NCBI GenBank assembly: GCA_002428325.1
Contig: DIVR01000037.1
Coordinates: 8,242-72,241, forward strand
From: a bacterium UBP4_UBA6127
GTDB taxonomy: Bacteria > UBP4 > UBA4092
Direction of reading: 5' to 3'
Length of the DNA: 64,000 bases
Shown here: in pieces, positions 19,118-27,982 of the stretch
Numbering within the stretch: the first letter of the stretch is position 1
Layout of the letters: each line of letters starts with the position of its first letter
The notes under the pieces: generated by a model
Database searches by the model: none
Told to the model about the DNA's origin: nothing
The model's input: only the letters and a program-made list of their open reading frames with translations
Program-made: the position numbers and the translations under genes

Positions 19118-20401
19118 ATGAAAGATACGATTGCCGTCATTGGTTTAGGTTATGTGGGCCTTCCGGTAGCCCTGGCGTTTGCCAAAGAATTTCCCGGGAC
19201 CCTTGGTTTTGATGTAAACACAAAAAGGATAAGTGAACTGACTCAGGGAATTGACCGAACCGGGGAGACATCCAGAGATGAACTCCTCCAATCCTCCATC
19301 CAATGGAGTTGCAATAAAGAAGACCTTAAAAAAGCCACTTTTTTTGTCATTGCAGTCCCTACTCCGGTAGAACAATCCAAACAGCCGGATCTGGGTCCCT
19401 TAGCAAGAGCCTCTGAAACCGTAGGACAGGTTCTCCAAAAAGGGTCAGTAGTAGTATATGAATCAACTGTTTATCCGGGTGTAACAGAAGAAATCTGCGG
19501 ACCTATCCTGGAAAAACATTCCGGCCTGAAACAAGGCATTGATTTTAAACTGGGTTATTCCCCGGAGAGAATCAATCCGGGGGATAAGGAACATACTCTT
19601 ACCAAAATCACAAAAGTTGTCTCTGGTGAAGATCCTGAGACCCTGGAGAGGGTTGCAAGGACCTATGGGGCTATTATTAAAGCCGGTATCCATAAGGCAC
19701 CTTCCATTAAAGTCGCTGAAGCTGCTAAAGTCATTGAAAATACCCAGAGAGATTTGAATATCGCCCTGATGAATGAGCTTTCCAAAATATTTGACCTTAT
19801 GGGCATCAGAACCCGGGATGTTCTGGAAGCTGCTGGAACTAAATGGAACTTTCTCAAGTTTTCACCTGGATTAGTGGGGGGGCATTGTATAGGAGTGGAC
19901 CCCTATTACCTGACCACGAAGGCTGAACAGCTGGGATACCACCCGGAAGTCATCCTGGCCGGCCGGAAAATCAATGATGGCATGGGAAAATTTATCGCTG
20001 AGAAAATGGTTAAATTACTCATTCGCGCTGATGGAATTTCTGTCTGCCGGGCTAAAATCGGGATTCTGGGCCTGACCTTCAAGGAAAATGTATCCGACCT
20101 TCGTAACAGCCGAGTTCCTGACATTATCCATGAATTACAGGAATACGGGATTACTCCTCTGGTACATGATTGTTTTGCAACCGCTGAAGAGGCCCATAAA
20201 GAGTATGGCGTTACTTTAGCTTCCCTGGATGATTTTAATAATCTGGATGGATTGATTCTTGCGGTCCCCCATCAGCCTTACCTGGAGATGGGAATGGATT
20301 CCCTCTATCAAAAACTCTCATCCTCAGGGGTTTTAATCGATGTAAAATCGGTTCTTACCCCCAACCAGATTAAAAAAGGCATTCACTATTTTTCCTTGTA
20401 A
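19118..20401 (+). CDS. tviB: UDP-HexNAc 6-dehydrogenase, TviB/WbpO type
   Basis: A 427-residue UDP-sugar dehydrogenase: NAD loop GLGYVG (9-14), YESTVYPG (114-121), YSPERINPGDK (147-157), VIENTQRDLNIAL (205-217) and the active-site Cys257 in GGHCIGVDPYYL. These blocks match TviB/WbpO more closely than UDP-glucose dehydrogenases. It oxidises C6 of UDP-GlcNAc or UDP-GalNAc to the uronic acid with two NAD. The ATG at 19118 follows AAGGA at proper spacing; an in-frame start at 19073 lies inside the epimerase gene and is unlikely. Confidence 0.9.
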   Translation: MKDTIAVIGLGYVGLPVALAFAKEFPGTLGFDVNTKRISELTQGIDRTGETSRDELLQSSIQWSCNKEDLKKATFFVIAVPTPVEQSKQPDLGPLARASETVGQVLQKGSVVVYESTVYPGVTEEICGPILEKHSGLKQGIDFKLGYSPERINPGDKEHTLTKITKVVSGEDPETLERVARTYGAIIKAGIHKAPSIKVAEAAKVIENTQRDLNIALMNELSKIFDLMGIRTRDVLEAAGTKWNFLKFSPGLVGGHCIGVDPYYLTTKAEQLGYHPEVILAGRKINDGMGKFIAEKMVKLLIRADGISVCRAKIGILGLTFKENVSDLRNSRVPDIIHELQEYGITPLVHDCFATAEEAHKEYGVTLASLDDFNNLDGLILAVPHQPYLEMGMDSLYQKLSSSGVLIDVKSVLTPNQIKKGIHYFSL

Positions 20402-20494
20402 TGTAATCCACTACTGTCCAATAAAAATAAAGGATAAAAAGAAGCCGTCCAGACTTGAGCTGATCAGTGCTTTGAATTCTTAACATACAAAAAG

Positions 20495-20665
20495 CTAATT
20501 CACCCAACGGATTTCCACGATACCTCTATTCGGACTGTCTTTAGGTCTTTCCGGAAGCTTTTCGCCGGGTTTAACCTGAAAACTATTTCTTACTTCAATA
20601 CGTTATGCCAGAACCCTCCATGTATCGCTATACTGCATGCAGACTGAGGCTGAGGGGGTAAATTT
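20495..20665 (-). pseudogene. Stop-interrupted in-frame continuation of the propeller gene
   Basis: Reading on from the TAA at 20666-20668 in the same frame gives 20 codons (including MQYSDTWRVLA), a second TAA at 20603-20605, then 35 codons (including EVRNSFQVKPGEKLPERP and IVEIRWVN) and a TAG at 20495-20497. The second piece has protein-like composition and strand-like alternation but no start codon or ribosome binding site. The simplest reading is a former C-terminal domain cut off by two nonsense changes; a sequencing or assembly problem or an unrelated remnant remains possible. Confidence 0.5.
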
Positions 20666-21853
20666 TTACCGGGAGATAGGAATTTCCATAGAAAATATTT
20701 GATTTCTGGAGAAAAATCGGCTGGATTTACACAGAAGAGTCGCATTGCTGCGGGTGTAATCTTGGATTCCTTCCAAGATATTAATTCCCCAGGGAGAGAT
20801 GATTTTTTCACCCCTAATAACCCCATTCAAATCCATGCTTAACAGCAGAATCCGATTCTGGGAATTACAGGCAAGGAGAAAACTTCCATCTTCACTGGAA
20901 TAAGCTGCTTTTAAATTTTCAAAATCGGGTAATTGGGGCTTTTTCTTCCAAACTACTTGCCCTTCATTATCCACCTTAAAAACCAGAAGATTCCGCATAC
21001 CGGGCCGGAGAGATTTGCATCCCCCCATAACCAGGTATCCTCCATCAGGACAAGATTTCAGGGAATAAGACTCACTGATTTCTCCCGGAAAATAGGTTTT
21101 TTCCCAAAGTGTATCACCTTGTTTGTTAAATTTTACCAGCCAGGCATTCCAGATTCCCGTATCTTTATCAGTCCGGGACCCAGCCATCAGAAAGGTTCCA
21201 TCTGAATTAGTTATCAGATTGCTGGATTCATCGATTCCTCTGTCCCCGATGACCTTTTCCCAGTTTTTTTCACCCTGGGCATCCAGTTTAAAAATCCAGG
21301 CTTCCTGGTTTCCATCTCCGGTAACCCGGGTGTTCCCAGCGCAATAGAACCCCCCATCCCCGGAGGGTTGAATAGCTGAAATATGATTTTTAAAATAATG
21401 GGGAAACATCTTTTTCCAAAGCATCTTCCCATCAGGACTGAATTTATAAACAATTCCATTATAGAGATTTCCACCCGCAGGCATTAAAGAGCCTACCAGA
21501 AAAATACTCTGGTCCGGCATATGGTATACATTCTGGAATTCAGCCTTCCCTCCCAGAGTATATTCCCTTTCCCATTCTACCTTACCCAGTTTATTGGATT
21601 TAGCCAGGATAATCACATCTCCCGCCAGACCCGAATTCGATAAGAGCCCGGCAGAAAGGTATCCATTTCGGATATAACCAACCGATACGATTTCCCGAAT
21701 ATTCTCCGCCATTGAAATTCTACGGGTTAATTGAGATACATTGCTGCCCTCTATGGAATTAATGGCATAAATTGAAATCCCCATCACCAGCAGGATTCCA
21801 ATACAAACCAGCCAAATATAATTTTTCAGGACATATCTCAACTGTTCTTTCAT
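20666..21853 (-). CDS. Membrane-anchored beta-propeller protein of unknown function
   Basis: About 395 residues. An N-terminal transmembrane segment (about 10-30) is followed by repeated units with the pattern of an aromatic-rich strand, KxxxxGxxxWEK and DGGYLxxG, as in PQQ-like or delta-60 propellers (for example DAQGEKNWEKVIG and NKQGDTLWEKTYF). It probably faces the periplasm. The frame could begin at a TTG at 21877, but the ATG at 21853 fits the membrane segment. It stands alone, antiparallel to its neighbours in the polysaccharide locus. Coding-like sequence continues in the same frame beyond the stop. Confidence 0.75.
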   Translation of the reverse strand: MKEQLRYVLKNYIWLVCIGILLVMGISIYAINSIEGSNVSQLTRRISMAENIREIVSVGYIRNGYLSAGLLSNSGLAGDVIILAKSNKLGKVEWEREYTLGGKAEFQNVYHMPDQSIFLVGSLMPAGGNLYNGIVYKFSPDGKMLWKKMFPHYFKNHISAIQPSGDGGFYCAGNTRVTGDGNQEAWIFKLDAQGEKNWEKVIGDRGIDESSNLITNSDGTFLMAGSRTDKDTGIWNAWLVKFNKQGDTLWEKTYFPGEISESYSLKSCPDGGYLVMGGCKSLRPGMRNLLVFKVDNEGQVVWKKKPQLPDFENLKAAYSSEDGSFLLACNSQNRILLLSMDLNGVIRGEKIISPWGINILEGIQDYTRSNATLLCKSSRFFSRNQIFSMEIPISR

Positions 21854-22243
21854 ATTCTTAATATATAAACTCCACAAAAAAAAGAATTTTTCTCAGCAAA
21901 CAAGAATCCCGAGAATATAATGGATAATATTATACTCTATTTTCAGCTTTTCATCAATTATTAGCGTATTATAAACACTTATATTTCATAAAGTTACATG
22001 TTTTTAACCAATCAAGACCACCTTTTCTCATATAGACCTGACTTGGATAAAAAATCCTTATTTCTCCCTTTAACTGATATATAAATCCCCTTAATTTTCC
22101 AATAAATCCAAGCAGGTTTTTATCTGAATATACAAGCCAGCTGGTTTTTATTTAATAAAGCTCTTCGACTTAGGGTATAATTTTTTTGCATTTGATACTC
22201 TATATCTCATGCCAAATAAAGAAGTTAAGCGGTAATAGATAAC
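21854..22243. promoter_or_regulatory. Gene-free divergent region upstream of the phosphotransferase gene
   Basis: About 390 A+T-rich bases lie between the divergent propeller and phosphotransferase genes. A perfect -10 hexamer TATAAT is at 22176-22181; the best -35 candidate, TTAATA (22152-22157, spacer 18), matches four of six bases. A GCGGTA just before the ATG resembles part of an ops element but does not match beyond six bases. Nothing else was recognised. Confidence 0.35.
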
Positions 22244-23641
22244 ATGCTCAGAGGAATACTCAAACATATCAGTTTTCTTTGCTTGGACGGGATAGGCATT
22301 ATTGCCAGCCTGATTCTGGCCTTATTAACAAAATTTGGGACCTCGGTTCCCCAGGAGAACCTGATTCTCTTTGTTGATTTTTTCTATTTTCTGGTTTTTT
22401 TCCATTTAGTATTTTTCACCTTCACCGGGATGTATCGGTTTCGCCAATTAAGTTCCTATGTAGATATTTTGTATCGATGCATCTGGGTGGAGACATTTAC
22501 CAGCATTTTACTAACCCTGAGTTTTCTATTTATTCATACCTACTATCGGCCAGATATTAATACTTCCCGGGAAGTAATGTTCCGGTTCGGGTTTTTTACA
22601 TTAATTTTTGTCTGTTTCTGGCGTTGGGCTTATCACTGGTTCAGAATCAAACGAGGTAAGCTGATTAACCGGATTCTGGTGATTGGTATTCCCGAAGAAT
22701 CCATCATGCTTTCCAAAACCCTTCATACCTATGCCCAGATGGGACATCGGGTAATGGGTTTTATTTTTCCGGGGCAATTGGATAAAACACTCCCCCCAAC
22801 AGACATCCAGAAAAATCAATTTGCCGTCGTGGGGGACCTGGACTCCCTGGTCGATTATGTACAGGAACACCAGGTGCAGGATATTATTCTGGCCTCCCAT
22901 CTTCCCTCAGGAGAATTATTAAGTATCATTGATAAATGCCAGCAGACAGGATGCACCCTCTGGGCCTATCCCAGCCTTTATGAAGTCATGATTGGCCGAT
23001 TGCAAATCCAGGAAATTGCCGGTATCCCCTTGATTGAAATCAACCCTTCTCCCCTGGAAAGCTGGTATGGATTTCTCAAACGAAGCATGGACATTTTGGC
23101 AGCCTCCATTGGTTGTGTGATGGCTATTCCCATCCTGATGGTGGTCATTCCCTTAATCAAATCCGATTCACCCGGCCCTGTTTTTTATAGCCAGCAACGG
23201 TTAGGGAAAAATGGAAAAGTTTTTCGGCTGACAAAATTCCGGACCATGCGTCAAGATGCAGAAAAGCTGACGGGAGCTGTCCTGGCCCAGGAAAATGATC
23301 CACGAATTACCCGGGTAGGCCGATTCATGCGAAAAACCCGATTAGATGAGATTCCCCAACTATGGAATGTTTTAATCGGAGATATGAGCCTGGTGGGACC
23401 TCGCCCGGAACGGCCTGAATTAATGAAAAAATTCTCCGTTACTTCACCCCATTTTCATCGGCGGCTAGCTGTCCGACCGGGACTGACCGGGTTAGCCCAA
23501 ATCCAGGGACGTTATGATTTGGATATTGAGAGCAAGCTTCGTTATGACATGGCTTATATCTATAATGTAAATTTTCTATTAGACCTTAAAATCCTATTTG
23601 CGACTATTAAAGTGGTTTTCACCGGCAAAGGGGCTATGTAA
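22244..23641 (+). CDS. Undecaprenyl-phosphate sugar phosphotransferase (WbaP/WcaJ type)
   Basis: A 465-residue polyisoprenyl-phosphate hexose-1-phosphate transferase. Four to five N-terminal transmembrane segments (to about 130) precede a Rossmann-like domain (about 140-265) and the C-terminal catalytic domain starting FLKRSMDILAASIG. This shows GPVFYSQQRLGKNG, KFRTMRQDA, RLDEIPQLWNVL, GDMSLVGPRPERPE and RPGLTGLAQIQGRY. It transfers a sugar phosphate from a UDP-sugar to undecaprenyl phosphate, the first step of repeat-unit assembly. The transferred sugar (glucose, galactose or an amino sugar) is not determined. Confidence 0.9.
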   Translation: MLRGILKHISFLCLDGIGIIASLILALLTKFGTSVPQENLILFVDFFYFLVFFHLVFFTFTGMYRFRQLSSYVDILYRCIWVETFTSILLTLSFLFIHTYYRPDINTSREVMFRFGFFTLIFVCFWRWAYHWFRIKRGKLINRILVIGIPEESIMLSKTLHTYAQMGHRVMGFIFPGQLDKTLPPTDIQKNQFAVVGDLDSLVDYVQEHQVQDIILASHLPSGELLSIIDKCQQTGCTLWAYPSLYEVMIGRLQIQEIAGIPLIEINPSPLESWYGFLKRSMDILAASIGCVMAIPILMVVIPLIKSDSPGPVFYSQQRLGKNGKVFRLTKFRTMRQDAEKLTGAVLAQENDPRITRVGRFMRKTRLDEIPQLWNVLIGDMSLVGPRPERPELMKKFSVTSPHFHRRLAVRPGLTGLAQIQGRYDLDIESKLRYDMAYIYNVNFLLDLKILFATIKVVFTGKGAM

Positions 23642-23887
23642 GGAATTTATTTTCCTTTCTAGTTCTCTGTTTTTCTTTTTTTCTGAAAGCCAAAAAGCCT
23701 GTCTATCTTACCCTGACTTTTTTTAGATTTTATCCGTTTTTTACCAAAGCCGTCTTTCCATTTATCAACTTCTCCGATAGGCCAAAACGCCCGCTTATCT
23801 TGTCCTATAGAATAGGGACAAATTTATTAAAAAGAATTAATTACTCTCACGGAAAGATTTTCTGTAAAATAAACAGTAAATTCACTT
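23642..23887. other. Pyrimidine-rich spacer between two polysaccharide genes
   Basis: A 246-base T-rich gap. A 6-bp hairpin AAGGAA/TTCCTT touches the stop of the phosphotransferase gene, and an imperfect hairpin TTGTCC-TAT/ATA-GGGACAA lies near 23798-23819. No gene is seen. Confidence 0.4.
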
Positions 23888-25837
23888 ATGGAAAAAGATA
23901 CCCAACAAATACCTCATCCCATCATTACCGGGGGAAGCAGAATATTTTTGTTTACCGATATCCTACTGCTGGCCTTTTCCCTGTTATTCAGTTATTTACT
24001 GACCCATGATTTTTCACCTTCACAGGAAGCCATTGACCAGTTCATTCATATTCTGCCGTTCTTTTTAGTGATACAGATATTCTTTTTCTTTCTGTTGGGT
24101 GTTTACCGAAGCCTCTGGCGGTATTCAGGCCCCAGTGATCTGCTGCTTCTGCTGCAGGGGATTTTCTTTAATCTGGCTTTCTGGAGTTTGGCAGAGATTG
24201 GATTAAGAACCTACCTGGTTTCGCCCCGGTTAATTGAACTTTTTAACGCCGGGATGGCCGGGAGCACCCGAATTTTATTCATTGGCTATACCCCGGATCA
24301 ATTGATGGTGCCTTATTCAGTGGTTGTCCTGAATGCTATTTTAGGATTTTTATTGACCGGTGGGACTCGTATGTTGGGACGGGTATGGGTAGAAATGAAA
24401 CGCCGGGAAGAAACCCCCAATCCTAAACGGCTGCTGATAATAGGAGCCGGCAACCATAGTGAAGGAGCCCTCCGAGAATTAAAACGAAACCCTTCCCTCC
24501 CCTTCCAGCCGGTCGGTATTATCTCGGAAATCCCCAATCGAACCGGATTAAAAATTCATGGGGTAAAAATACTGGGAGAGATCCAGGATATCCCTTCGAT
24601 TCTGGAAAGAGTCAAAGCAGACGAAATCCTCATTGCCCTTCCTTCCCATTCCGGAAAGCTGATTCGGGATATCATCCGATTGACCGAACCCTTTACAGTT
24701 AAAATCAGGACATTGCCTGCCATGGAAGATTTTCTGGAAGGAAAAATCAAAATCAATCAATTCCCGGAAATCAAACCCGAAGACCTTCTGGGAAGAGAAC
24801 AGGTCGATATTGATACCCGGGCTATTTCGGCTTATTTGGAAAATAAAACCGTTCTTATAACCGGCGCAGGGGGTTCTATCGGCTCCGAATTATGCCGGCA
24901 AATCAGCAGTTTTAATCCCGCCAGGCTGGTTCTCCTGGGAGGAGGAGAAAACAGTATTTATGAAATTGAAATTGAGCTAAATCACCGCTTCCCCGGATTA
25001 CAGACCCTCCCGGTCATATGCAATATCCAGGATAAAATCAGATTAAACCAGATATTCGATAAATATCAGCCCGATGTGGTTTTCCATGCGGCTGCCCATA
25101 AACACGTCCCCATGATGGAACTAAACCCGGGGGAAGCTATCAAAAATAATATCGTTGGCACCATTAATGTGGCAGAAGCCGCTCAGGCCGCCGGGACTCA
25201 ACGTTTTATTTTCATCTCAACCGATAAAGCCATCAGCCCTGCCAATGTAATGGGAGCCTCTAAACGGGCCGCCGAATTGGCTATTGAATCTCTATCCCAA
25301 AAAAGCCAGACCCTTTTTGCGATTGTTCGTTTTGGGAATGTCCTGGGAAGCCGGGGAAGCGCTATCCCTCTTTTCCAGCGGCAGATTCTCTGGGGAGGCC
25401 CCATCACCGTCACTCACCCGGAAGCAACCCGATTTTTCATGAGCATTCCGGAAGCCGTTAAGCTGGTCATCCAAACCGGGTCTATGGCTGATAAGGGGGG
25501 TATTTATTCCCTGGATATGGGGGAGCCGGTCATTATTTCTGAAATTGCCAGGAACCTGGTTTCAATGGCTGGACTGGAACCGGATTCGGATATTGAAATC
25601 CGCTATACAGGATTGCGTCCCGGTGAAAAATTAGTCGAGGAATCCGTTACCGCTGGCGAGGGTATCCTTCCGACTCCGTATCCCGGAATATACCAACTTT
25701 CCACAGATGCTGTGGATGGAATCCAATTTTTAAAAAAAGTGGATGAATTAAAAGCTTGGATTCAAACCGAACATACAGCCGCTGAGACATTGCAAAAAAT
25801 CCAAACGCTTATTGAATTGGGAGTTCACCACCCATAA
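23888..25837 (+). CDS. Membrane-bound UDP-HexNAc 4,6-dehydratase, WbpM/CapD family
   Basis: A 649-residue protein: four hydrophobic N-terminal segments (to about 175), a first nucleotide-binding domain (about 185-290, IIGAGNHSEGAL), then the catalytic extended SDR with GAGGSIG (326-332), STDKA and M455/K459 in MGASK, where Met replaces the usual Tyr as in WbpM. The family converts UDP-GlcNAc (or GalNAc) to the 4-keto-6-deoxy sugar used for QuiNAc, FucNAc or bacillosamine-type residues. It is distinct from the soluble CapE, so two 6-deoxy amino sugar branches are possible. Confidence 0.9.
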   Translation: MEKDTQQIPHPIITGGSRIFLFTDILLLAFSLLFSYLLTHDFSPSQEAIDQFIHILPFFLVIQIFFFFLLGVYRSLWRYSGPSDLLLLLQGIFFNLAFWSLAEIGLRTYLVSPRLIELFNAGMAGSTRILFIGYTPDQLMVPYSVVVLNAILGFLLTGGTRMLGRVWVEMKRREETPNPKRLLIIGAGNHSEGALRELKRNPSLPFQPVGIISEIPNRTGLKIHGVKILGEIQDIPSILERVKADEILIALPSHSGKLIRDIIRLTEPFTVKIRTLPAMEDFLEGKIKINQFPEIKPEDLLGREQVDIDTRAISAYLENKTVLITGAGGSIGSELCRQISSFNPARLVLLGGGENSIYEIEIELNHRFPGLQTLPVICNIQDKIRLNQIFDKYQPDVVFHAAAHKHVPMMELNPGEAIKNNIVGTINVAEAAQAAGTQRFIFISTDKAISPANVMGASKRAAELAIESLSQKSQTLFAIVRFGNVLGSRGSAIPLFQRQILWGGPITVTHPEATRFFMSIPEAVKLVIQTGSMADKGGIYSLDMGEPVIISEIARNLVSMAGLEPDSDIEIRYTGLRPGEKLVEESVTAGEGILPTPYPGIYQLSTDAVDGIQFLKKVDELKAWIQTEHTAAETLQKIQTLIELGVHHP

Positions 25838-26274
25838 GATTTCCCCTTAGAACAGGGTCTTTTTATTTTATTGTCGAAAAACTCTCCAAGGTAACCCCAA
25901 GAAAAGTCCCCTCTTTAAACTGATAGATAATCCCCATTTTTGATCCATTATCAGAAATCCAAAACTATAATCTCCGCCATCCTGGTTTCTCCCAAAGCCC
26001 TGATACTCTTTAGCAAAACCAATTCAACTTCAATCTTTGGGTTCCATAGTCTCAATATACCCCCAGTAGAATATGACTTTTTTTTCCCGCAAGTCATAAC
26101 AGGAAAAGCTCTTGTTCTCTTTTACTTTCCTCAATCGAGTTATCTCTGCCCAGGGTTTTATAGGCTACCTGAAATGGATTGGTGGAAATATAGAGGATAG
26201 GATATTGAGACAGTCTGAGGGATATTTATCGATTTTTTTGATAGTAGGAAAAGAATAAATAAATAGGGGCAAAT
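25838..26274. other. Gene-free stretch with a possible decayed coding remnant
   Basis: On the minus strand 25868-26023 reads 51 stop-free codons that include GFGRNQDGGDYSFGFLI and end at a TAA. Stops lie immediately upstream in frame and there is no start. The glycine/aspartate pattern recalls the propeller repeats of the protein at 20.7-21.9 kb, so a gene remnant is possible. The rest shows nothing recognisable. Confidence 0.35.
25845..25872 (+). terminator. Weak terminator candidate after the WbpM-like gene
   Basis: A short CCC/GGG stem with an eight-base loop is followed by a T-rich run (CTTTTTATTTTATT). The stem is weak, so this is tentative. Confidence 0.35.
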
Positions 26275-26350
26275 TGGAGGCGGCTTTCGGAGTCGAACCG
26301 AACAATAGAGGTTTTGCAGACCTCCGCCTTAACCGCTTGGCTAAGCCGCC
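26275..26350 (-). tRNA. tRNA-Cys (anticodon GCA)
   Basis: Reading the minus strand, a 7-bp acceptor stem (GGCGGCT with AGCCGCC), D arm, a 5-bp anticodon stem GAGGT/ACCTC around the loop CTGCAAA, and a T arm with GGTTCGACTCC form a complete cloverleaf of 76 nt. The discriminator base is U, the main identity element for cysteinyl-tRNA synthetase, and the terminal CCA is encoded. It stands alone between the polysaccharide locus and the small membrane protein gene. Confidence 0.96.
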
Positions 26351-26439
26351 TTTAGTGAATCATTTAGAGTATTTTATCTTATTTCAAAAGGGTTCTCAGT
26401 GTCAACCGCAAACTCATACAGAAAAGGGGATAATCCAAA

Positions 26440-26472
26440 GAGGGTTGGAACATCATCGCTGTTCCAACCCTC
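26440..26472 (-). terminator. Strong hairpin after the small Pro/Ala-rich protein gene
   Basis: A perfect 12-bp stem GAGGGTTGGAAC / GTTCCAACCCTC has a nine-base loop. In the minus direction it is followed only by TTTGG, so the T-run is short. It lies 24 bases beyond the stop of the gene at 26497 and before the tRNA. Confidence 0.65.
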
Positions 26473-26496
26473 GTAAAATCAAATTAAGTACAAGGA

Positions 26497-26757
26497 TTAC
26501 TGACCAGATCCTTCAGCAGGAGCTGGCTCTGTGGGTGCTGGTTCAGCGGGAGCCGCTGGTTCTGCGGGCGGTTGTCCCTCTGCAGGCTGTCCCGGAGCGC
26601 CTGGCTCAGCCGGAGGCATCATCATCATATCCTGTCCGGGCTGTGATGCCGGCGGAGGACTGGAGAAATAGCCCAGTTTCTTCATCTGGTTATAGAAAAG
26701 GTACACAGCACCGGCCACAATTATGATAGCAATAATGGCTGTTAAAGCCTTTTTCAT
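26497..26757 (-). CDS. Small membrane protein with a Pro/Ala/Glu-rich tail
   Basis: 86 residues: a basic start, one transmembrane segment (about 5-23) and then a low-complexity tail from about residue 35 to the end with repeats of the type PAEPAAPAEPAPTEPAPAE and a MMMM run. The tail is acidic, probably unstructured, and could span a cell-wall or periplasmic layer as TonB-like linkers do. No catalytic domain is present and no family is recognised. A G-rich ribosome binding site precedes the ATG. The plus-strand frame over it is a shadow. Confidence 0.7.
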   Translation of the reverse strand: MKKALTAIIAIIIVAGAVYLFYNQMKKLGYFSSPPPASQPGQDMMMMPPAEPGAPGQPAEGQPPAEPAAPAEPAPTEPAPAEGSGQ

Positions 26758-26964
26758 TCTTTCTTCCCCCCTCTCTTCAAAACGTGGGAATTGTAAATTG
26801 ATTAAATTAAAGCTTTTCTAACAATATGGTAAGCATACAATAGCCCTTAAATAAAAAGCAAGTGAATTTGAGTTCCAACTTAGGCTTAAGAATCCAAAAT
26901 CCAGGAAACCCACCTTTTCTCATTTCTAAAAACAGTTTCTGGCAGCCCTTAGCTAAGAGCTCTC

Positions 26965-26993
26965 TTGACAAGGTTTCAGCCCAATGAGAGAAT
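26965..26993 (+). promoter_or_regulatory. Sigma-70-type promoter candidate for the cytidylate-kinase-like gene
   Basis: TTGACA (26965-26970), a 17-base spacer and GAGAAT (26988-26993, four of six consensus bases) lie 43 bases before the ATG at 27036. That ATG is preceded by GAGGAGG. Confidence 0.55.
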
Positions 26994-27035
26994 GAGGACA
27001 GCAGCTGAGATAAAGGCTTCGTTGAGGAGGTTTCT

Positions 27036-27704
27036 ATGAAAAAAGTGTTAACCTTATCCAGAGAATTGGGCAGTGGCGGGATTGCCCTGGCCCAATCTTT
27101 ATCCCGGCAATTAGGATGGAAACTGATTGATAAAGAAGTAATTTCTGAAGTAGCTCAGCTGGCCCAATGTTCTGAAAAAGAGATTGCCAAATTTGACCAG
27201 GAAGAATTCGACCGGTTAAAAATGCTCTTTAATGATCTCTCCTTTCCCGTTCCCGGAAGCGGAATGATGTTCCCCTTTGTAGCCGGGGGATATATGGAAC
27301 CCTACTGGCTCCCGTCCTCAGTAACAGACCCTCTCCTGGTGGATGAATCAAAGTATCTTCAATTGACCAAAACGGTCATTCAAACCCTGGCAGATAAGGG
27401 AAATGTCATCATTGTTGGAAGAGGAGGCGCTGTTTTATTGGCAGACAATCCGGATGCCTTTCATCTGAGAGTGGTCGCCCCTATGGATAGACGAATAAAG
27501 CAACTCATGGAAGTATCCAGTATCTCGGAAAATGAAGCCAAACAATCCCTTTTAAAACGGGATAAAGCCAGTGCCGATTACCTGAAATATTTCTACCATA
27601 TGGATTGGAACAATCCCCTTCTCTATCATTTAGTCTTGAATACAGAGAACCTTACCCTGGATAAAGCTGAAGAGATTATTATCCATAGCCTGAAAACCGC
27701 CTAG
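27036..27704 (+). CDS. Cytidylate kinase-like P-loop protein
   Basis: 222 residues. The N-terminal SRELGSGGIALAQSLSRQLG is the P-loop of the cytidylate kinase-like family, which differs from the canonical Cmk GxxGxGK. A VIIVGRGGAVLL strand follows near 126, then LRVVAP and RRIKQLME with the usual Lys/Arg lid (KRDKASADYLKYFY). Biochemical roles in this family are mostly unproven; nucleoside-monophosphate or another small-molecule kinase activity is likely. It has its own promoter candidate and is monocistronic. Confidence 0.8.
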   Translation: MKKVLTLSRELGSGGIALAQSLSRQLGWKLIDKEVISEVAQLAQCSEKEIAKFDQEEFDRLKMLFNDLSFPVPGSGMMFPFVAGGYMEPYWLPSSVTDPLLVDESKYLQLTKTVIQTLADKGNVIIVGRGGAVLLADNPDAFHLRVVAPMDRRIKQLMEVSSISENEAKQSLLKRDKASADYLKYFYHMDWNNPLLYHLVLNTENLTLDKAEEIIIHSLKTA

Positions 27705-27733
27705 ACCTCTGGTTATTGATTCTGCGGGGAGGG

Positions 27734-27982
27734 TTAATATCTCATGGAAGAACTTGCTAAATGAAAAGTAACTTCATTCACCCCATCAATACTCATGAGG
27801 TCTTTTCTAAACCGGTGCATATCCTGTAGACTCATCGTTTCATGGGTATGACGATAAGTAAGGCTTCCCGTCAGGCTTAGATGCCCATGGCAGACAAGGA
27901 TATCCAGTTTTGCCGATTCCAAGCCTTCTTTGTCCATTTTCCTCTCAGCGGCTCTTAGAATCACTGTATCTAATCCGGCCAT
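27734..27982 (-). CDS. Small BON-like domain protein
   Basis: 82 residues with no signal or membrane segment. The order beta-strand (LDILVCHGHLSLTGSLTY), helix (LQDMHRFRKDLMSIDGV) and strand (NEVTFHL) resembles a BON domain, which binds phospholipids or partner proteins, but the match is by pattern only. AAGGGGG precedes the ATG at good spacing. It converges on the kinase-like gene with a 29-base gap. Confidence 0.6.
   Translation of the reverse strand: MAGLDTVILRAAERKMDKEGLESAKLDILVCHGHLSLTGSLTYRHTHETMSLQDMHRFRKDLMSIDGVNEVTFHLASSSMRY

Noticed and set aside
22230..22243. GCGGTA before the phosphotransferase start as an ops/RfaH element.
   Set aside because: Only six bases match, it abuts the start codon, and no long leader or RfaH gene is visible.
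26274..26726. A 150-codon plus-strand frame.
   Set aside because: It runs antisense through tRNA-Cys, the hairpin and the small membrane protein gene; it is a shadow.
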